NCBI RefSeq assembly: GCF_000786215.1
Contig: NZ_JROG01000001.1
Coordinates: 186,001-250,000, forward strand
Origin: Sphingomonas sp. 35-24ZXX
GTDB taxonomy: Bacteria > Pseudomonadota > Alphaproteobacteria > Sphingomonadales > Sphingomonadaceae
DNA: 64,000 nt
Direction: 5' to 3'
Shown: positions 1 through 8,998 of the stretch, piece after piece
Layout of the letters: every line of letters starts with the position of its first letter
Numbering within the stretch: the first letter of the stretch is position 1
Program-made: the position numbers and the translations under genes
Notes under the pieces: generated by a model
What the model was told of the DNA's origin: nothing
The model's database searches: none
Seen by the model: the letters and a program-made list of their open reading frames with translations, nothing else

Positions 1-2
1 CG

Positions 3-1913
3 CCTGCGCGGCTGCGCGGCGTGCCCGGCCTTCTGATCGCGGGCGCGGCCCTGGTGTTCGTCGGCACCGGCGGGTTCCTCTACTGGAACATGAACGTGCT
101 CAACGAATACCGAACCCGCGACGGCATGCGCGCCATGCAGGCCGACTATGAGAAGAAGTTCCTGAAGTACGAGAACGTCCTGCAACCGTCGGCCACCGCG
201 ATGCGGATGCGGATCGATCTCTACCCCGAAGAGCGCCGGATGGAAGCGCAGGGACGCTACATGCTGGTGAACGATACCGGTGCGCCGCTCGAAACGCTGC
301 ATGTGCGCATGGGCGATGTCGATACGCGGCTGGTCAAGCTCACCGTGCCGGGCGCCAGGCTGGAGCTCAACGACGAAGGCGACCAGTATCGCATCTATAG
401 CTTTGCCACGCCGATGGCGCCGGGAGCCACGCTGGCGATGGATTTCGTCACGCGCCGTCAGCAGAAGGGCTTCCGCGCCACGGGTGACGACACCAATCTG
501 GTCGCCAATGGCAGCTTTCTCAACAACCAGCAGTTTGCGCCGCTGATCGGCATGAGTCGCTTCGGTCTGCTCACCGACCGGACCCAGCGCCGCAAATATG
601 GCCTGCCTGCCGAGCTGCGTCCGGCAAAGCTTGAAAACCTGGCGGCGACCCGGCGCAACTATATCGGCGATGCCGATTGGGTGATGGCCGATATCACGGT
701 CTCGACCAGCGCCGACCAGACGCCAATCGCGCCGGGCAGTAAGGTGTCCGATGTCACCCGCGATGGCCGGCGGACCGCCCGCTTCGTCTCGCGCGCGCCG
801 ATCCTGGCGTTCTTCTCGGTCCAGTCGGCGCGCTATGCCGAAGCCAGGGCCCGCTCGGGCGATGTCGCACTGTCGGTGCTGTACCACCCCGGCCATGCCT
901 ATAATGTCGAGCGCATGCTGAAGGCGATGCAGCTTTCGCTCGATTACTACCGCAGCGCTTTTGGCCCCTATCAGTTCGATTATGCCCGCATCATCGAGTT
1001 TCCGGGCTATGCGGCCTTTGCCCAGGCGTTCGCGGGCACCATTCCCTATTCGGAGCGCATCGGCTTCATCGCCGATACCCGCGATCCCGAAGCGATCGAC
1101 TATGTGACCTATGTGACCGCGCACGAAATGGCGCACCAGTACTGGGCGCATCAGCTGATCAGCGCGGACATGCAGGGCGGCACCGTGCTGGTGGAGACGC
1201 TGGCGCAATATGGCGCGCTGATGGTGATGAAGGACCTGTATGGCGAGGACCAGATCCGCCGCTTCCTGAAGTACGAGCTCGATCGCTATCTGCGCGCACG
1301 CGGCAGCGAAGTGGTCGAGGAACTGTCGCTCAACCGCGTCGAGAACCAGGGCTATATCCATTACAACAAGGGATCGCTGGCGATGTACCTTGTTCAGGAT
1401 CGGCTGGGCGAGGCCCGGGTCAATGCGGCGCTCGCGGCCTTGCTCGACCGCTATCGCTTCAAGAGCCAGCCCTATGCCCGATCGACCGATCTGGTCGATG
1501 CCCTCAAGGCGCTGGCGCGGACCCCGGCGGAACGCGCGCTGGTCAGCGACCTGTTCGAGCGGATCACGGTGTACGATCTCAAGACGACCGGCGCGACCAC
1601 GCGGCAGCTGGCGCCCGGCCGGTTCGAGACCGTACTGACGATCGAGGCAAGAAAGCTGTACGCGGACGGCGAGGGGGTCGAGAAAGAGGCTCCACTGACC
1701 GACACCATCGATGTCGGTCTGTTCACTGCGCGACCGGGCGAGGGGGCTTTTGCCGCCAAGGACGTGCTGCTGATGGAGCGCAAGCCGATCACCAGCGGCA
1801 AGCAGACGCTGCGGATCATTACCAGGCGCCGCCCGACCCATGCGGGGATCGACCCGTACAACAAATACGTCGACCGCAATGCCGACGACAATCTGCTGGA
1901 GGTGACGGGCTGA
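3..1913 (+). CDS. M1-family metallopeptidase domain protein, 5'-truncated by the window
   Basis: The reading frame is open to the window edge, so this is the C-terminal part of a larger protein; a GTG at 21 is only an internal possibility. A hydrophobic segment at the start of the visible part (LLIAGAALVFVGTGGFLYW) is followed by a long soluble region. That region carries a zinc-peptidase HExxH motif (HEMAHQYW, near base 1122) and the downstream VETLAQY that supplies the third zinc ligand in M1 peptidases. This matches the family of about 1,200-residue proteins that fuse an ABC-2-type permease to an M1 aminopeptidase-like periplasmic domain; I infer that the permease half lies upstream. The substrate is unknown. 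The gene ends 9 bases before the convergent cobU. The fold is confident, the function less so. Confidence 0.8.
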   Translation, partial: PARLRGVPGLLIAGAALVFVGTGGFLYWNMNVLNEYRTRDGMRAMQADYEKKFLKYENVLQPSATAMRMRIDLYPEERRMEAQGRYMLVNDTGAPLETLHVRMGDVDTRLVKLTVPGARLELNDEGDQYRIYSFATPMAPGATLAMDFVTRRQQKGFRATGDDTNLVANGSFLNNQQFAPLIGMSRFGLLTDRTQRRKYGLPAELRPAKLENLAATRRNYIGDADWVMADITVSTSADQTPIAPGSKVSDVTRDGRRTARFVSRAPILAFFSVQSARYAEARARSGDVALSVLYHPGHAYNVERMLKAMQLSLDYYRSAFGPYQFDYARIIEFPGYAAFAQAFAGTIPYSERIGFIADTRDPEAIDYVTYVTAHEMAHQYWAHQLISADMQGGTVLVETLAQYGALMVMKDLYGEDQIRRFLKYELDRYLRARGSEVVEELSLNRVENQGYIHYNKGSLAMYLVQDRLGEARVNAALAALLDRYRFKSQPYARSTDLVDALKALARTPAERALVSDLFERITVYDLKTTGATTRQLAPGRFETVLTIEARKLYADGEGVEKEAPLTDTIDVGLFTARPGEGAFAAKDVLLMERKPITSGKQTLRIITRRRPTHAGIDPYNKYVDRNADDNLLEVTG

Positions 1914-1922
1914 CCGCTGGCG

Positions 1923-2444
1923 TCAGGCGGAACCAGGCGCGGGTTTGAGCGGAACCACGAGGCCCGCGACGACCAGCTCGGCGCGATCCGCGATCGCGGC
2001 GACATCCTGGTTGAGCCGTCCCGCCATGTCGCGGAACTGGCGGGCGAGTGCATTGTCCGGCACGATGCCCATGCCGACCTCGTTGCTCACCAGGATGACC
2101 GGCGACCGGGCCTGCGACAGGGCGTCGATCAGGCGCTGCGAGGCGGCGGCAAAATCATGCTCGGCGAGCAGCAGGTTGCTGGTCCACAAGGTCAGGCAAT
2201 CGACCAGCAGCACGCGATCCGGCGCTGCTTCGCGGGCAATGGCTTCGGGCAGATCGACCGGGCATTCGACGGTGCGCCAGCGCGGCCCTCGGTCGGCGCG
2301 ATGGCGTGCGATCCGGTCGGTCATCTCATCGTCGAACGCCTGCGCGGTGGCGAGGTACACAAGCTCTCCGGCGCAGTCTTCGGCCAGTTTCTGCGCGCGC
2401 GCGCTCTTGCCCGAGCGCGCGCCACCCGTGATGAATGTCAGCAC
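1923..2444 (-). CDS. cobU: Adenosylcobinamide kinase / adenosylcobinamide-phosphate guanylyltransferase
   Basis: A bifunctional enzyme of the cobalamin nucleotide loop: it phosphorylates adenosylcobinamide and then transfers GMP to give AdoCbi-GDP, the substrate of CobS. It starts with a P-loop (FITGGARSGKS), then VECPVDLPEAI, LLVDCLTLWTSNLL and VSNEVGMGIVP, all CobU/CobP signatures. The length is about 173 residues, usual for the family. I chose the GTG at 2444, directly before LTFITGG; the frame stays open to 2609 but that would read through the opposite-strand riboswitch. It is transcribed away from the other cobalamin genes, so the riboswitch does not control it in cis. It converges with the upstream peptidase gene. 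Confidence 0.9.
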   Translation of the reverse strand: MLTFITGGARSGKSARAQKLAEDCAGELVYLATAQAFDDEMTDRIARHRADRGPRWRTVECPVDLPEAIAREAAPDRVLLVDCLTLWTSNLLLAEHDFAAASQRLIDALSQARSPVILVSNEVGMGIVPDNALARQFRDMAGRLNQDVAAIADRAELVVAGLVVPLKPAPGSA

Positions 2445-2492
2445 CGCATCCGTCCATTTTCCTTGCAAAGCGTTTTCACTCGCAATAATGCG

Positions 2493-2690
2493 GCGACGCG
2501 ACAGGTTCCCAGAGATGGGATTAATAGGGAACGCGGAAGCAGGTATCCACCTGTAATCCGCGGCTGTCCCCGCAACTGTGACCGGATAGCGGTCGCCCTG
2601 AAATGCCACTGGATGCTTCTGCGTCCGGGAAGGCGGGGCGAAGGCGATGACCCGGGAGCCAGGAGACCTGCCTGACGCAGTCGGTCCTTT
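2493..2690 (+). ncRNA. Cobalamin (AdoCbl) riboswitch
   Basis: The conserved blocks appear in the right order on the plus strand: GGTTCCC paired with GGGAAC (2504-2532), CGGAAGCAGGT (2534-2544), a core reading ATCCGCGGCTGTCCCCGCAA, CTGTGACCGG, GGGAAGGCGGGGC, GATGACCCGGGAGCC and finally the B12 box GCCAGGAGACCTGCC (about 2658-2672). It ends about 150 bases before btuB, so it should lower expression of btuB and the coupled genes when adenosylcobalamin is plentiful. The exact ends are approximate. Confidence 0.93.
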
Positions 2691-2832
2691 GCGCGGACGG
2701 GGTGTTCAGCGTGATCGAGGTTCATCCTCGCGTGACGACATCGGTCGGGGTGCGCGCGCGGGTGACAAGCCAGCGATAGCTCTGTCGTGCCATTGGCGCG
2801 CGTTGCCCCTTGTTGTTTGACAGGGGATACAC

Positions 2833-4773
2833 ATGCCTAATCCATTTCTGAAAGTTACCATTTCCGCGTCCGCTCTCTGCGCCAGCCTGCCGGCTGCCGC
2901 GATGGCGCAGGACATGCTTGCCGAGGCAAGCCAACGCGAACCGGTGATCGTCGTCACCGCGAACCGCACCGCACAACCGATCGAGCGCGTCGGCCAGTCG
3001 ATCACCGTCATCGATTCCGCCGAGATTGAGCGGCGGCAGACCCAGGCGGTCGCCGACATCCTGCGCACCGTCCCCGGCGTCAGCATCGCGCGCAACGGTG
3101 GCATCGGCACATCGACATCGGTGTTCATTCGCGGCGCGGAAAGCGACCAGACCGTGGCTCTGGTCGATGGCATCAAGCTCAACGACCCGTCATCGCCGGG
3201 CGGCGGCTTCAACTTCGGCAACCTGCTGATCGGCAATATCGAGCGGATCGAGGTGCTGCGCGGCCCCTCGTCCGTGCTCTGGGGCAGCCAGGCGATCGGC
3301 GGCGTGATCAACATGATCACCCGGCAGCCGACGGACGACCTCAACGTCAACCTGCGCGGCGAATATGGCTATCGCGACACCGGCCAACTGGTCGGCAATG
3401 TTGCGGGCAAGGCAGGGCCGCTCACGGCCAGCGTGGGCGCAGGCTATTTCCGCACCGATGGTATTTCGGCGTTCAGCGAGGCGCGCGGCGGCGTCGAGAA
3501 GGACGGTTACGAGAACTACGGCGCCAACGGCAATGTCAATCTGGCGGTGAGCGATTGGCTGTCGGTCGATGCGCGCGGCTGGTATTCCGAAGGCCGGGTG
3601 AACATCGACGGCTTCCCGCCGCCGAACTTTGCCTTTGGCGACGTCAACGAGGAATCACGCACCCGCGAGATCGTCGGCTATACCGGCATCAACGCCGCGT
3701 TGTTCGACGGGCGTTTCCGCAACCGGCTGGGCTATGCCTATACCGACACCCGGAGGCGCAGCATCGCGCTCGATGGCCCTGCGACCGAGACATTCGCCGG
3801 CCATGGCCGCAACGAACGCATAGAATATCAGGGCATTTTCGACATTGCCGATGGCTGGCAGCTGACCGGCGGGCTGGAGCGCGAGACCTCGCGCTTCTCC
3901 AGCAGCAGCTTCGGTGCGGTGCCATCGGTCGGGCGCGCGCGGATCGACAGCGTGTACGCGCAGATCGTGGCCAGCCCGGTTGCTGGGCTGACGCTGACCG
4001 GCGGGGTCCGCCATGACGATCACAACCGCTTTGGCGGGGCGACGACCCTCGGCGCCAGCGGCGTCTACGCGATCAGCCAGACCGGGACGACGCTGCGCGC
4101 CAGCTATGCCGAAGGGTTCAAGGCCCCTTCGCTGTTCCAGCTGCAGAGCGATTTCGGCAACCAGCTGCTGCAGCCCGAGCGGTCGAAAGGCTGGGATGCC
4201 GGGTTCACGCAGGATCTGGTGGAGGGCCGTCTGCAGGCCAGCGCCACCTTTTTCCGCCGCACGTCCGATGATCTGATCATCTTCATCTCGTGCCCGCTGC
4301 CGCGCACCGGCATCTGCGCGGGCCGTCCTTCGGGCACCTATGACAATGTGTCGAAAGCGCGCGCCGAAGGGGTCGAGATCGGGCTGATGATGCAGCCGGT
4401 CGATGCGCTGCGGTTGCAGGCCAATTATACCTATACCGATGCCACCAACCGCTCGCCGGGCAACGCCAATTTCGGCCGCCAGCTGGTGCGCCGCCCGCAG
4501 CACAGCGTCACCGCGTTGGTCGACTATCGCTGGGGATTCGGGCTGGAGACCGGGATCACGCTGACCCATGTCGGCGCGAATTTCGACAATGCCAACAACA
4601 GCCGCAAGGTCGAAGGCTATGTGCTGGCAGACCTGCGCGCATCTTTCCCGCTGACCGAGCGGGTCGAGATCTATGGCCGGGTCGAGAACCTGTTCGACGA
4701 ACAGTATGAGACGGTGTTCCGCTATGGCTCGCCGGGCCGGGCCGGCTATGTTGGCGTGCGGTTGACCTACTGA
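2833..4773 (+). CDS. btuB: TonB-dependent vitamin B12 / corrinoid receptor (BtuB family)
   Basis: An outer-membrane gated barrel of 646 residues that imports cobalamin or other corrinoids. A signal peptide ends at AAAMAQ (about residue 26). A TonB-box-like stretch (EPVIVVTANRT) follows, then a plug with VLRGPSSVLWGSQAIGGVINM, and the protein ends in an aromatic barrel strand (GYVGVRLTY). Within the large receptor family the BtuB call rests mainly on position: it is the first gene after the cobalamin riboswitch and heads the cobalamin operon. Its TGA overlaps the next ATG (TGATG), indicating translational coupling. The ATG is preceded by a GACAGGGG stretch. Confidence 0.9.
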   Translation: MPNPFLKVTISASALCASLPAAAMAQDMLAEASQREPVIVVTANRTAQPIERVGQSITVIDSAEIERRQTQAVADILRTVPGVSIARNGGIGTSTSVFIRGAESDQTVALVDGIKLNDPSSPGGGFNFGNLLIGNIERIEVLRGPSSVLWGSQAIGGVINMITRQPTDDLNVNLRGEYGYRDTGQLVGNVAGKAGPLTASVGAGYFRTDGISAFSEARGGVEKDGYENYGANGNVNLAVSDWLSVDARGWYSEGRVNIDGFPPPNFAFGDVNEESRTREIVGYTGINAALFDGRFRNRLGYAYTDTRRRSIALDGPATETFAGHGRNERIEYQGIFDIADGWQLTGGLERETSRFSSSSFGAVPSVGRARIDSVYAQIVASPVAGLTLTGGVRHDDHNRFGGATTLGASGVYAISQTGTTLRASYAEGFKAPSLFQLQSDFGNQLLQPERSKGWDAGFTQDLVEGRLQASATFFRRTSDDLIIFISCPLPRTGICAGRPSGTYDNVSKARAEGVEIGLMMQPVDALRLQANYTYTDATNRSPGNANFGRQLVRRPQHSVTALVDYRWGFGLETGITLTHVGANFDNANNSRKVEGYVLADLRASFPLTERVEIYGRVENLFDEQYETVFRYGSPGRAGYVGVRLTY

Positions 4774-5804
4774 TGGTACAGGCGGCGCGGGCCTTGATCG
4801 ATGACTTTGCCCGCCACGGCGGACGCATCGACATGGCGCGCGCCGCCTTTCCGCACATTGCGCGATGGACCGATCTGTCCACCGGCATCGCGCCTTGGGC
4901 CTATCCCGGGGTCGCGACCACCGGGGCTTCAGAACGGTTGCCCGATCCCGCCGAGCTTGCGGCGCTGGAGGCCGCTGCCGCGAGTTTTTTCGGTGCAGAC
5001 CCCGCGCGTGTCGTGGCGGTGCCGGGCAGCGATCTGGCGATGCGGCTGCTGGGGTTGCTGCTGGGGCGGCGGTCGTTCGTGTTCCGCCCGGCCATCGTCC
5101 GCCCCGGCTATTCGGGCCATGCATCGATGTGGGGCGGCCACGACGCGGCGGAGTGCGCGATCGACGACATCGGGATCATGGCGCCGAAGCACGACGTGCT
5201 GGTGCTCGCACGCCCCAACAACCCCGATGGTTTGGTCGCCGACCCGCTGTTGCTGGAATGGGCGGCGTTGACGATGGCAGCGCGCGGCGGCCACCTGATC
5301 GTCGATGAAGCCTTTGCCGATGCGGATGAGGCCGCCAGCCTTGCCGGTTGCAACTGGCCAGGACTGATCGTGCTGCGCTCGTTCGGCAAATTCTTCGGAC
5401 TTGCAGGATTGCGGCTGGGATTCGTCATCGCGCCGCCTGCGATCGGCGCAGACCTGCGCGCGCTGATCGGCGACTGGCCCATCTCGGGCCCCGCGCTGGC
5501 AACCGGTCTCGCGGCCTATCGCGATGCCGCATGGCACGTTGCGCAGCGGGCGCGGCTGGCCACGGCTTCGCAGCGGCTGGCCGATCTGTTGACCCGGCAC
5601 CGCATCGCCATCGTCGGGCGGACGGCGTTTTTCGCGCTGGCGTCAGCCGAGCGCCGCGATCGCCTGTTCGTTCATCTCGCGCAGGCAGGCGTGCTCACGC
5701 GTCCGTTCGATTACGAACCTCGCTGGCTGCGGATCGGCCTGCCGCGCGACGAGAGCGACTGGGCCAGACTGGACGAGGCTCTCACCACCTGGAGGAAAAC
5801 ATGA
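4773..5804 (+). CDS. cobD: Threonine-phosphate decarboxylase (PLP-dependent)
   Basis: A fold-type I PLP enzyme of 343 residues that decarboxylates L-threonine-O-3-phosphate to aminopropanol phosphate, the linker between corrin ring and nucleotide loop. Motifs are LARPNNPDG, IVDEAFADAD and the Schiff-base lysine in SFGKFFGLAGLRLGF (Lys206). It is called CobD in Salmonella and CobC in pseudomonad nomenclature. The start overlaps the btuB stop and the stop overlaps the next start as ATGA. No threonine kinase (PduX-like) is visible in the window, so the phosphothreonine source must lie elsewhere. CbiB, which uses the product, is four genes downstream. Confidence 0.9.
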   Translation: MVQAARALIDDFARHGGRIDMARAAFPHIARWTDLSTGIAPWAYPGVATTGASERLPDPAELAALEAAAASFFGADPARVVAVPGSDLAMRLLGLLLGRRSFVFRPAIVRPGYSGHASMWGGHDAAECAIDDIGIMAPKHDVLVLARPNNPDGLVADPLLLEWAALTMAARGGHLIVDEAFADADEAASLAGCNWPGLIVLRSFGKFFGLAGLRLGFVIAPPAIGADLRALIGDWPISGPALATGLAAYRDAAWHVAQRARLATASQRLADLLTRHRIAIVGRTAFFALASAERRDRLFVHLAQAGVLTRPFDYEPRWLRIGLPRDESDWARLDEALTTWRKT

Positions 5805-6412
5805 CCGAGACCGAGGAAGACTTTGCCCGCCACAATGCGGGGATGAAGCGGGTGCAGGCCGCGCGCGAGCGTATGCAGGCGCGTCGCACGCTCGAACGCG
5901 GGTTGCTGATCGTCCACACCGGCAACGGCAAGGGCAAATCCTCGTCCGCCTTCGGCATGGCCATCCGTTCCCTCGGCTGGGGGATGAAGGTCGGCATCGT
6001 TCAATATGTCAAAGGCAGCTGGGAGACCGGCGAGAAGAATTTCTTCCAGGCCAATCCCGACCTTCTGACCTTCGAGGTGATGGGCGAGGGTTTTACCTGG
6101 GACACGCAGGATCGCGCCCGCGACATCGAGGCCGCCCGCGCCGCCTGGGAACGATCGAAGGCGCTGATCCTCGATCCCGAGTATGACTTCATCATTCTGG
6201 ACGAGCTCAACATCGTGCTGCGGCAGGATACGCTGCCGATCGAGGAGATCGTCGCGTTCCTCAAGGATCGCCCGCTCACCAAGCATATCTGCATCACCGG
6301 CAGGAACGCGAAGCCCGAACTGGTCGAGATAGCCGATCTGGTGACCGAGTTCGAGGAAGTGAAGCACCCGTTCAAGGCCGGATTCAAGGCGCAGAAGGGC
6401 GTCGAATATTGA
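5801..6412 (+). CDS. cobO: Cob(I)yrinic acid a,c-diamide adenosyltransferase
   Basis: A CobO/BtuR-type ATP:corrinoid adenosyltransferase of 203 residues that adds the 5'-deoxyadenosyl ligand to reduced corrinoids. A P-loop (VHTGNGKGKSSSAFG) follows a basic N-terminal region. GWGMKVGIVQYVKGSWETGE and ILDELNIVLR are family signatures. The frame runs further upstream, but the ATG at 5801 overlaps the preceding stop as ATGA and follows a GGAGG, so it is the start. The next gene begins at a TTG that overlaps this stop as TTGA. Confidence 0.93.
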   Translation: MTETEEDFARHNAGMKRVQAARERMQARRTLERGLLIVHTGNGKGKSSSAFGMAIRSLGWGMKVGIVQYVKGSWETGEKNFFQANPDLLTFEVMGEGFTWDTQDRARDIEAARAAWERSKALILDPEYDFIILDELNIVLRQDTLPIEEIVAFLKDRPLTKHICITGRNAKPELVEIADLVTEFEEVKHPFKAGFKAQKGVEY

Positions 6413-7251
6413 TCCGTGCCTTCGCCTTGTTGCTGGGATTGGCGGTCGCGGGCTGCTGTTCGCACGCCGCGGATCGCTCGGCGCAGCGGCGAGGTCCCGT
6501 GGCTCTGCCGCGCGTGGTCTCGATCAACCCGTGCGTCGATGCGGTGCTGATGCAGGTGGCCAGCCCTGGGCAGATTGCCGCGATCAGCCATTATTCGAAG
6601 GACCCGCGCGCAACCTCGATCCCGCTCGATCTGGCGCGGCGCTTTGCGGCAACCTCGGGCACGGCCGAGGAGGTGGTGGCGCAAGCCCCCGATATCGTGA
6701 TCGCCGGGGCGCATGTTGCGCCTGCCACCATTGCCGCGCTGCACCGGATGAACATCGATCTGATCCAGATCGGCGTGCCGGAGAGCATTGCGGAAAGCAG
6801 GGCACAGATCAGAGCGATCGCGGCGGCTGTTCGCCAGCCCAAGCGCGGCGAGGCGCTGGTGGCGCGGATCGATGCGGCTGTTCGCGCAGCGTCGGTGCAG
6901 CATGGCGCAGCGCCTGCGGCGCTCATCTGGCAGGGTGGCGGGCTGGTGCCGGGCGAGGGAACGCTGGCCAGCGAGCTGTTGCAGCGGACCGGCTATCGCA
7001 ACATGAGCGCAGATTACGGCCTCAAGCGCTGGGACGTGCTGCCGCTCGAGCATCTGGTCGCGCAGCCGCCCGAGGTGCTGCTGTCGGTGGGGGCGGAAGA
7101 CCGCAGCGATCGCATGCTGGGTCATCCGGTGCTGGCAGGGCTCAATCAGACCACCGCGGTGCGCCGCTACCCCGAGCGGCTGCTGCATTGCGGCGGCCCG
7201 ACGATCATTGATGCGGTGAATCATCTCGCGACAATCAGGCGCGCGCTGTGA
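6409..7251 (+). CDS. btuF: Corrinoid ABC transporter substrate-binding protein (BtuF-like)
   Basis: A periplasmic binding protein of the helical-backbone class, 280 residues. A short hydrophobic N-terminus and a lipobox-like AGCC suggest lipidation at Cys16. PRVVSINPCVDAVLMQVA, EVVAQAPDIVIAG and LLSVGAEDRSDRMLGHPV are typical of the BtuF/FecB type. Binding of a corrinoid is inferred from its place between cobO and btuCD within the riboswitch-led operon. The start codon is TTG, overlapping the cobO stop as TTGA; the stop overlaps the permease GTG as GTGA. Confidence 0.87.
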   Translation: MIRAFALLLGLAVAGCCSHAADRSAQRRGPVALPRVVSINPCVDAVLMQVASPGQIAAISHYSKDPRATSIPLDLARRFAATSGTAEEVVAQAPDIVIAGAHVAPATIAALHRMNIDLIQIGVPESIAESRAQIRAIAAAVRQPKRGEALVARIDAAVRAASVQHGAAPAALIWQGGGLVPGEGTLASELLQRTGYRNMSADYGLKRWDVLPLEHLVAQPPEVLLSVGAEDRSDRMLGHPVLAGLNQTTAVRRYPERLLHCGGPTIIDAVNHLATIRRAL

Positions 7252-8219
7252 CCCGGTCACTCGGCATCAACATCGCGCTGCTCACGGCCATTGCTGCAGC
7301 CATGCTGCTGTCGCTGATCGCGGGCAAGGTGTGGATACCACTCGATGCCTGGATGAACGCCGATCCGCGCTGGCCGATCATCGCCGAACTGCGCCTGCCG
7401 CGCACAATCCTGGCAGCCTTGGTTGGCGCGGGCCTGGGGCTGTCAGGCGCGGCAATGCAGGGCTATCTGCGCAACCCGCTCGCCGACCCAGGCCTGTTTG
7501 GCGTGTCGTCGGGCGCGGCCTTGGGTGCGGTGATCTCGCTCTATTTCGGTTACGCCGCCGCGCCCTGGCTGCTGCCGATGTTTGCGCTCACCGGCGCTGC
7601 GACCACCATGGGACTGCTTGCGTTGCTGGTCGGGCGCTCTGGCAGCATCATCGTGTTCACGCTCGCCGGCGTCATCCTCTCGAGTGTCGCGGGATCGATG
7701 ACAGCCTTGGCGATCAGCCTGGCGCCCACGCCCTTTGCGACCTCGCAGATCGTCACCTGGCTGATGGGGGCGCTGACCGATCGCAGCTGGGACGATGTGC
7801 AGCTGGCACTGCCGCTGCTGGCTTTGGGGTGCCTATTGCTGGCATGTACCGGGCGCACGCTCGATGCGCTGACCCTGGGCGAGTCTGCAGCCCGCTCGAT
7901 GGGGGTCGATCCCCGGCGGCTGCAGCTGCTGATCGTCATCGGGGTTGCGCTGTGCGTCGGCGCCTCGGTGGCGACCGCAGGGATCATCGGCTTTGTCGGG
8001 TTGATCGTGCCGCATCTGGTGCGACCGTTCGTGGGCAACCGGCCCTCGGCGGTGCTGCTGCCCTCTGCGCTGGCGGGCGCGCTGCTGCTGCTGCTCGCCG
8101 ACAGCCTGGTGCGCGCGATCCCGACAGTGAGCGAATTGCGCCTGGGGATTGCGATGTCGATGCTGGGCGGACCGTTCTTCCTGATCCTGTTGCTGCGCAT
8201 GCGCCGGAGGCTGGCATGA
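7248..8219 (+). CDS. btuC: Corrinoid ABC transporter permease (FecCD/BtuC family)
   Basis: An inner-membrane permease of 323 residues with about ten hydrophobic segments. It carries the FecCD-family signatures RLPRTILAALVGAGLGLSG, MQGYLRNPLADPGLFGVSSG and GFVGLIVPHLVRPFVG. It forms the translocation channel for corrinoids delivered by the preceding binding protein and powered by the next gene. The start is GTG within GTGA and the stop overlaps the ATPase start as ATGA. Substrate by context. Confidence 0.9.
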   Translation: MTRSLGINIALLTAIAAAMLLSLIAGKVWIPLDAWMNADPRWPIIAELRLPRTILAALVGAGLGLSGAAMQGYLRNPLADPGLFGVSSGAALGAVISLYFGYAAAPWLLPMFALTGAATTMGLLALLVGRSGSIIVFTLAGVILSSVAGSMTALAISLAPTPFATSQIVTWLMGALTDRSWDDVQLALPLLALGCLLLACTGRTLDALTLGESAARSMGVDPRRLQLLIVIGVALCVGASVATAGIIGFVGLIVPHLVRPFVGNRPSAVLLPSALAGALLLLLADSLVRAIPTVSELRLGIAMSMLGGPFFLILLLRMRRRLA

Positions 8220-8998
8220 GTTCGCTTGCCGTCGATGGCCTGACGCTCGACCGTGGCGGACGCCGGGTGCTGGATGCTGTCAGCGCGGTTTTCCCGCCCG
8301 GTCGGGTGACCGCGGTGCTGGGCCCGAACGGCGCGGGCAAGTCGACGCTGCTCGCGTGCCTGGCCGGCTTGATCGAGCCCGATGCGGGGCAGGTGCTCGT
8401 TAGCGGCCAGCCGCGCGCTGCGCTTGGCCGGCGCGACCTTGCCAGGCGGATCGGCCTGCTGCCACAAGGCGGGGATGTGCATTGGGATGTCGATGTCGCA
8501 ACGCTGGTGGGGCTGGGCCGCTATCCGCACCGCGCGCGCTGGGGCGAGACCGAGGCGGATCGTTCGATCGTCGCCCGCGCCATGGCGGCGACCGACGTCA
8601 CCCGGTTCGCCGCGCGGGCGATGACCGCGCTGTCGGGCGGCGAACGGGCGCGGGTGCTGCTGGCGCGCGTGCTGGCGGGCGAGCCGCAATGGCTGCTGGC
8701 CGATGAACCGCTCGCCAATCTCGATCCCGCGCACCAGCTCGATACCTTGGCGTGCCTGCGCGATGTTGCGCGCGACGGCGCAGGGGTGATCGTGGTGCTG
8801 CACGATCTCAACCACGCGATCCAGGTGGCCGATGAGATCCTGCTGCTGCGCGATGGCCTCACCGTGGCGCAGGGTGCCCCCGCCGAGGTGCTGACGCCGG
8901 AGCGGATCGCCGAGACCTATGGTGTCGCCTCGCAATTCGGAACGACGCCGGGCGGGGTACCGTTCATCGTCACCAGTCCGATGGCGCGCGGCGAATGA
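8216..8998 (+). CDS. btuD: Corrinoid ABC transporter ATP-binding protein (BtuD-like)
   Basis: An ABC ATPase of 260 residues: Walker A GPNGAGKST near residue 38, signature ALSGGERARVLLARVL, Walker B WLLADEPLANLD and switch histidine in VLHDLNHAI. It has the FecE/BtuD layout and energises the preceding permease. The ATG at 8216 overlaps the permease stop; the longer open frame upstream only shadows btuC. The stop overlaps the cbiB start as ATGA. Confidence 0.92.
   Translation: MSSLAVDGLTLDRGGRRVLDAVSAVFPPGRVTAVLGPNGAGKSTLLACLAGLIEPDAGQVLVSGQPRAALGRRDLARRIGLLPQGGDVHWDVDVATLVGLGRYPHRARWGETEADRSIVARAMAATDVTRFAARAMTALSGGERARVLLARVLAGEPQWLLADEPLANLDPAHQLDTLACLRDVARDGAGVIVVLHDLNHAIQVADEILLLRDGLTVAQGAPAEVLTPERIAETYGVASQFGTTPGGVPFIVTSPMARGE

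Noticed and set aside
2445-2609. N-terminal extension of cobU
   Set aside because: The extra 55 codons are antisense to the riboswitch and precede the normal start of the family's P-loop domain.
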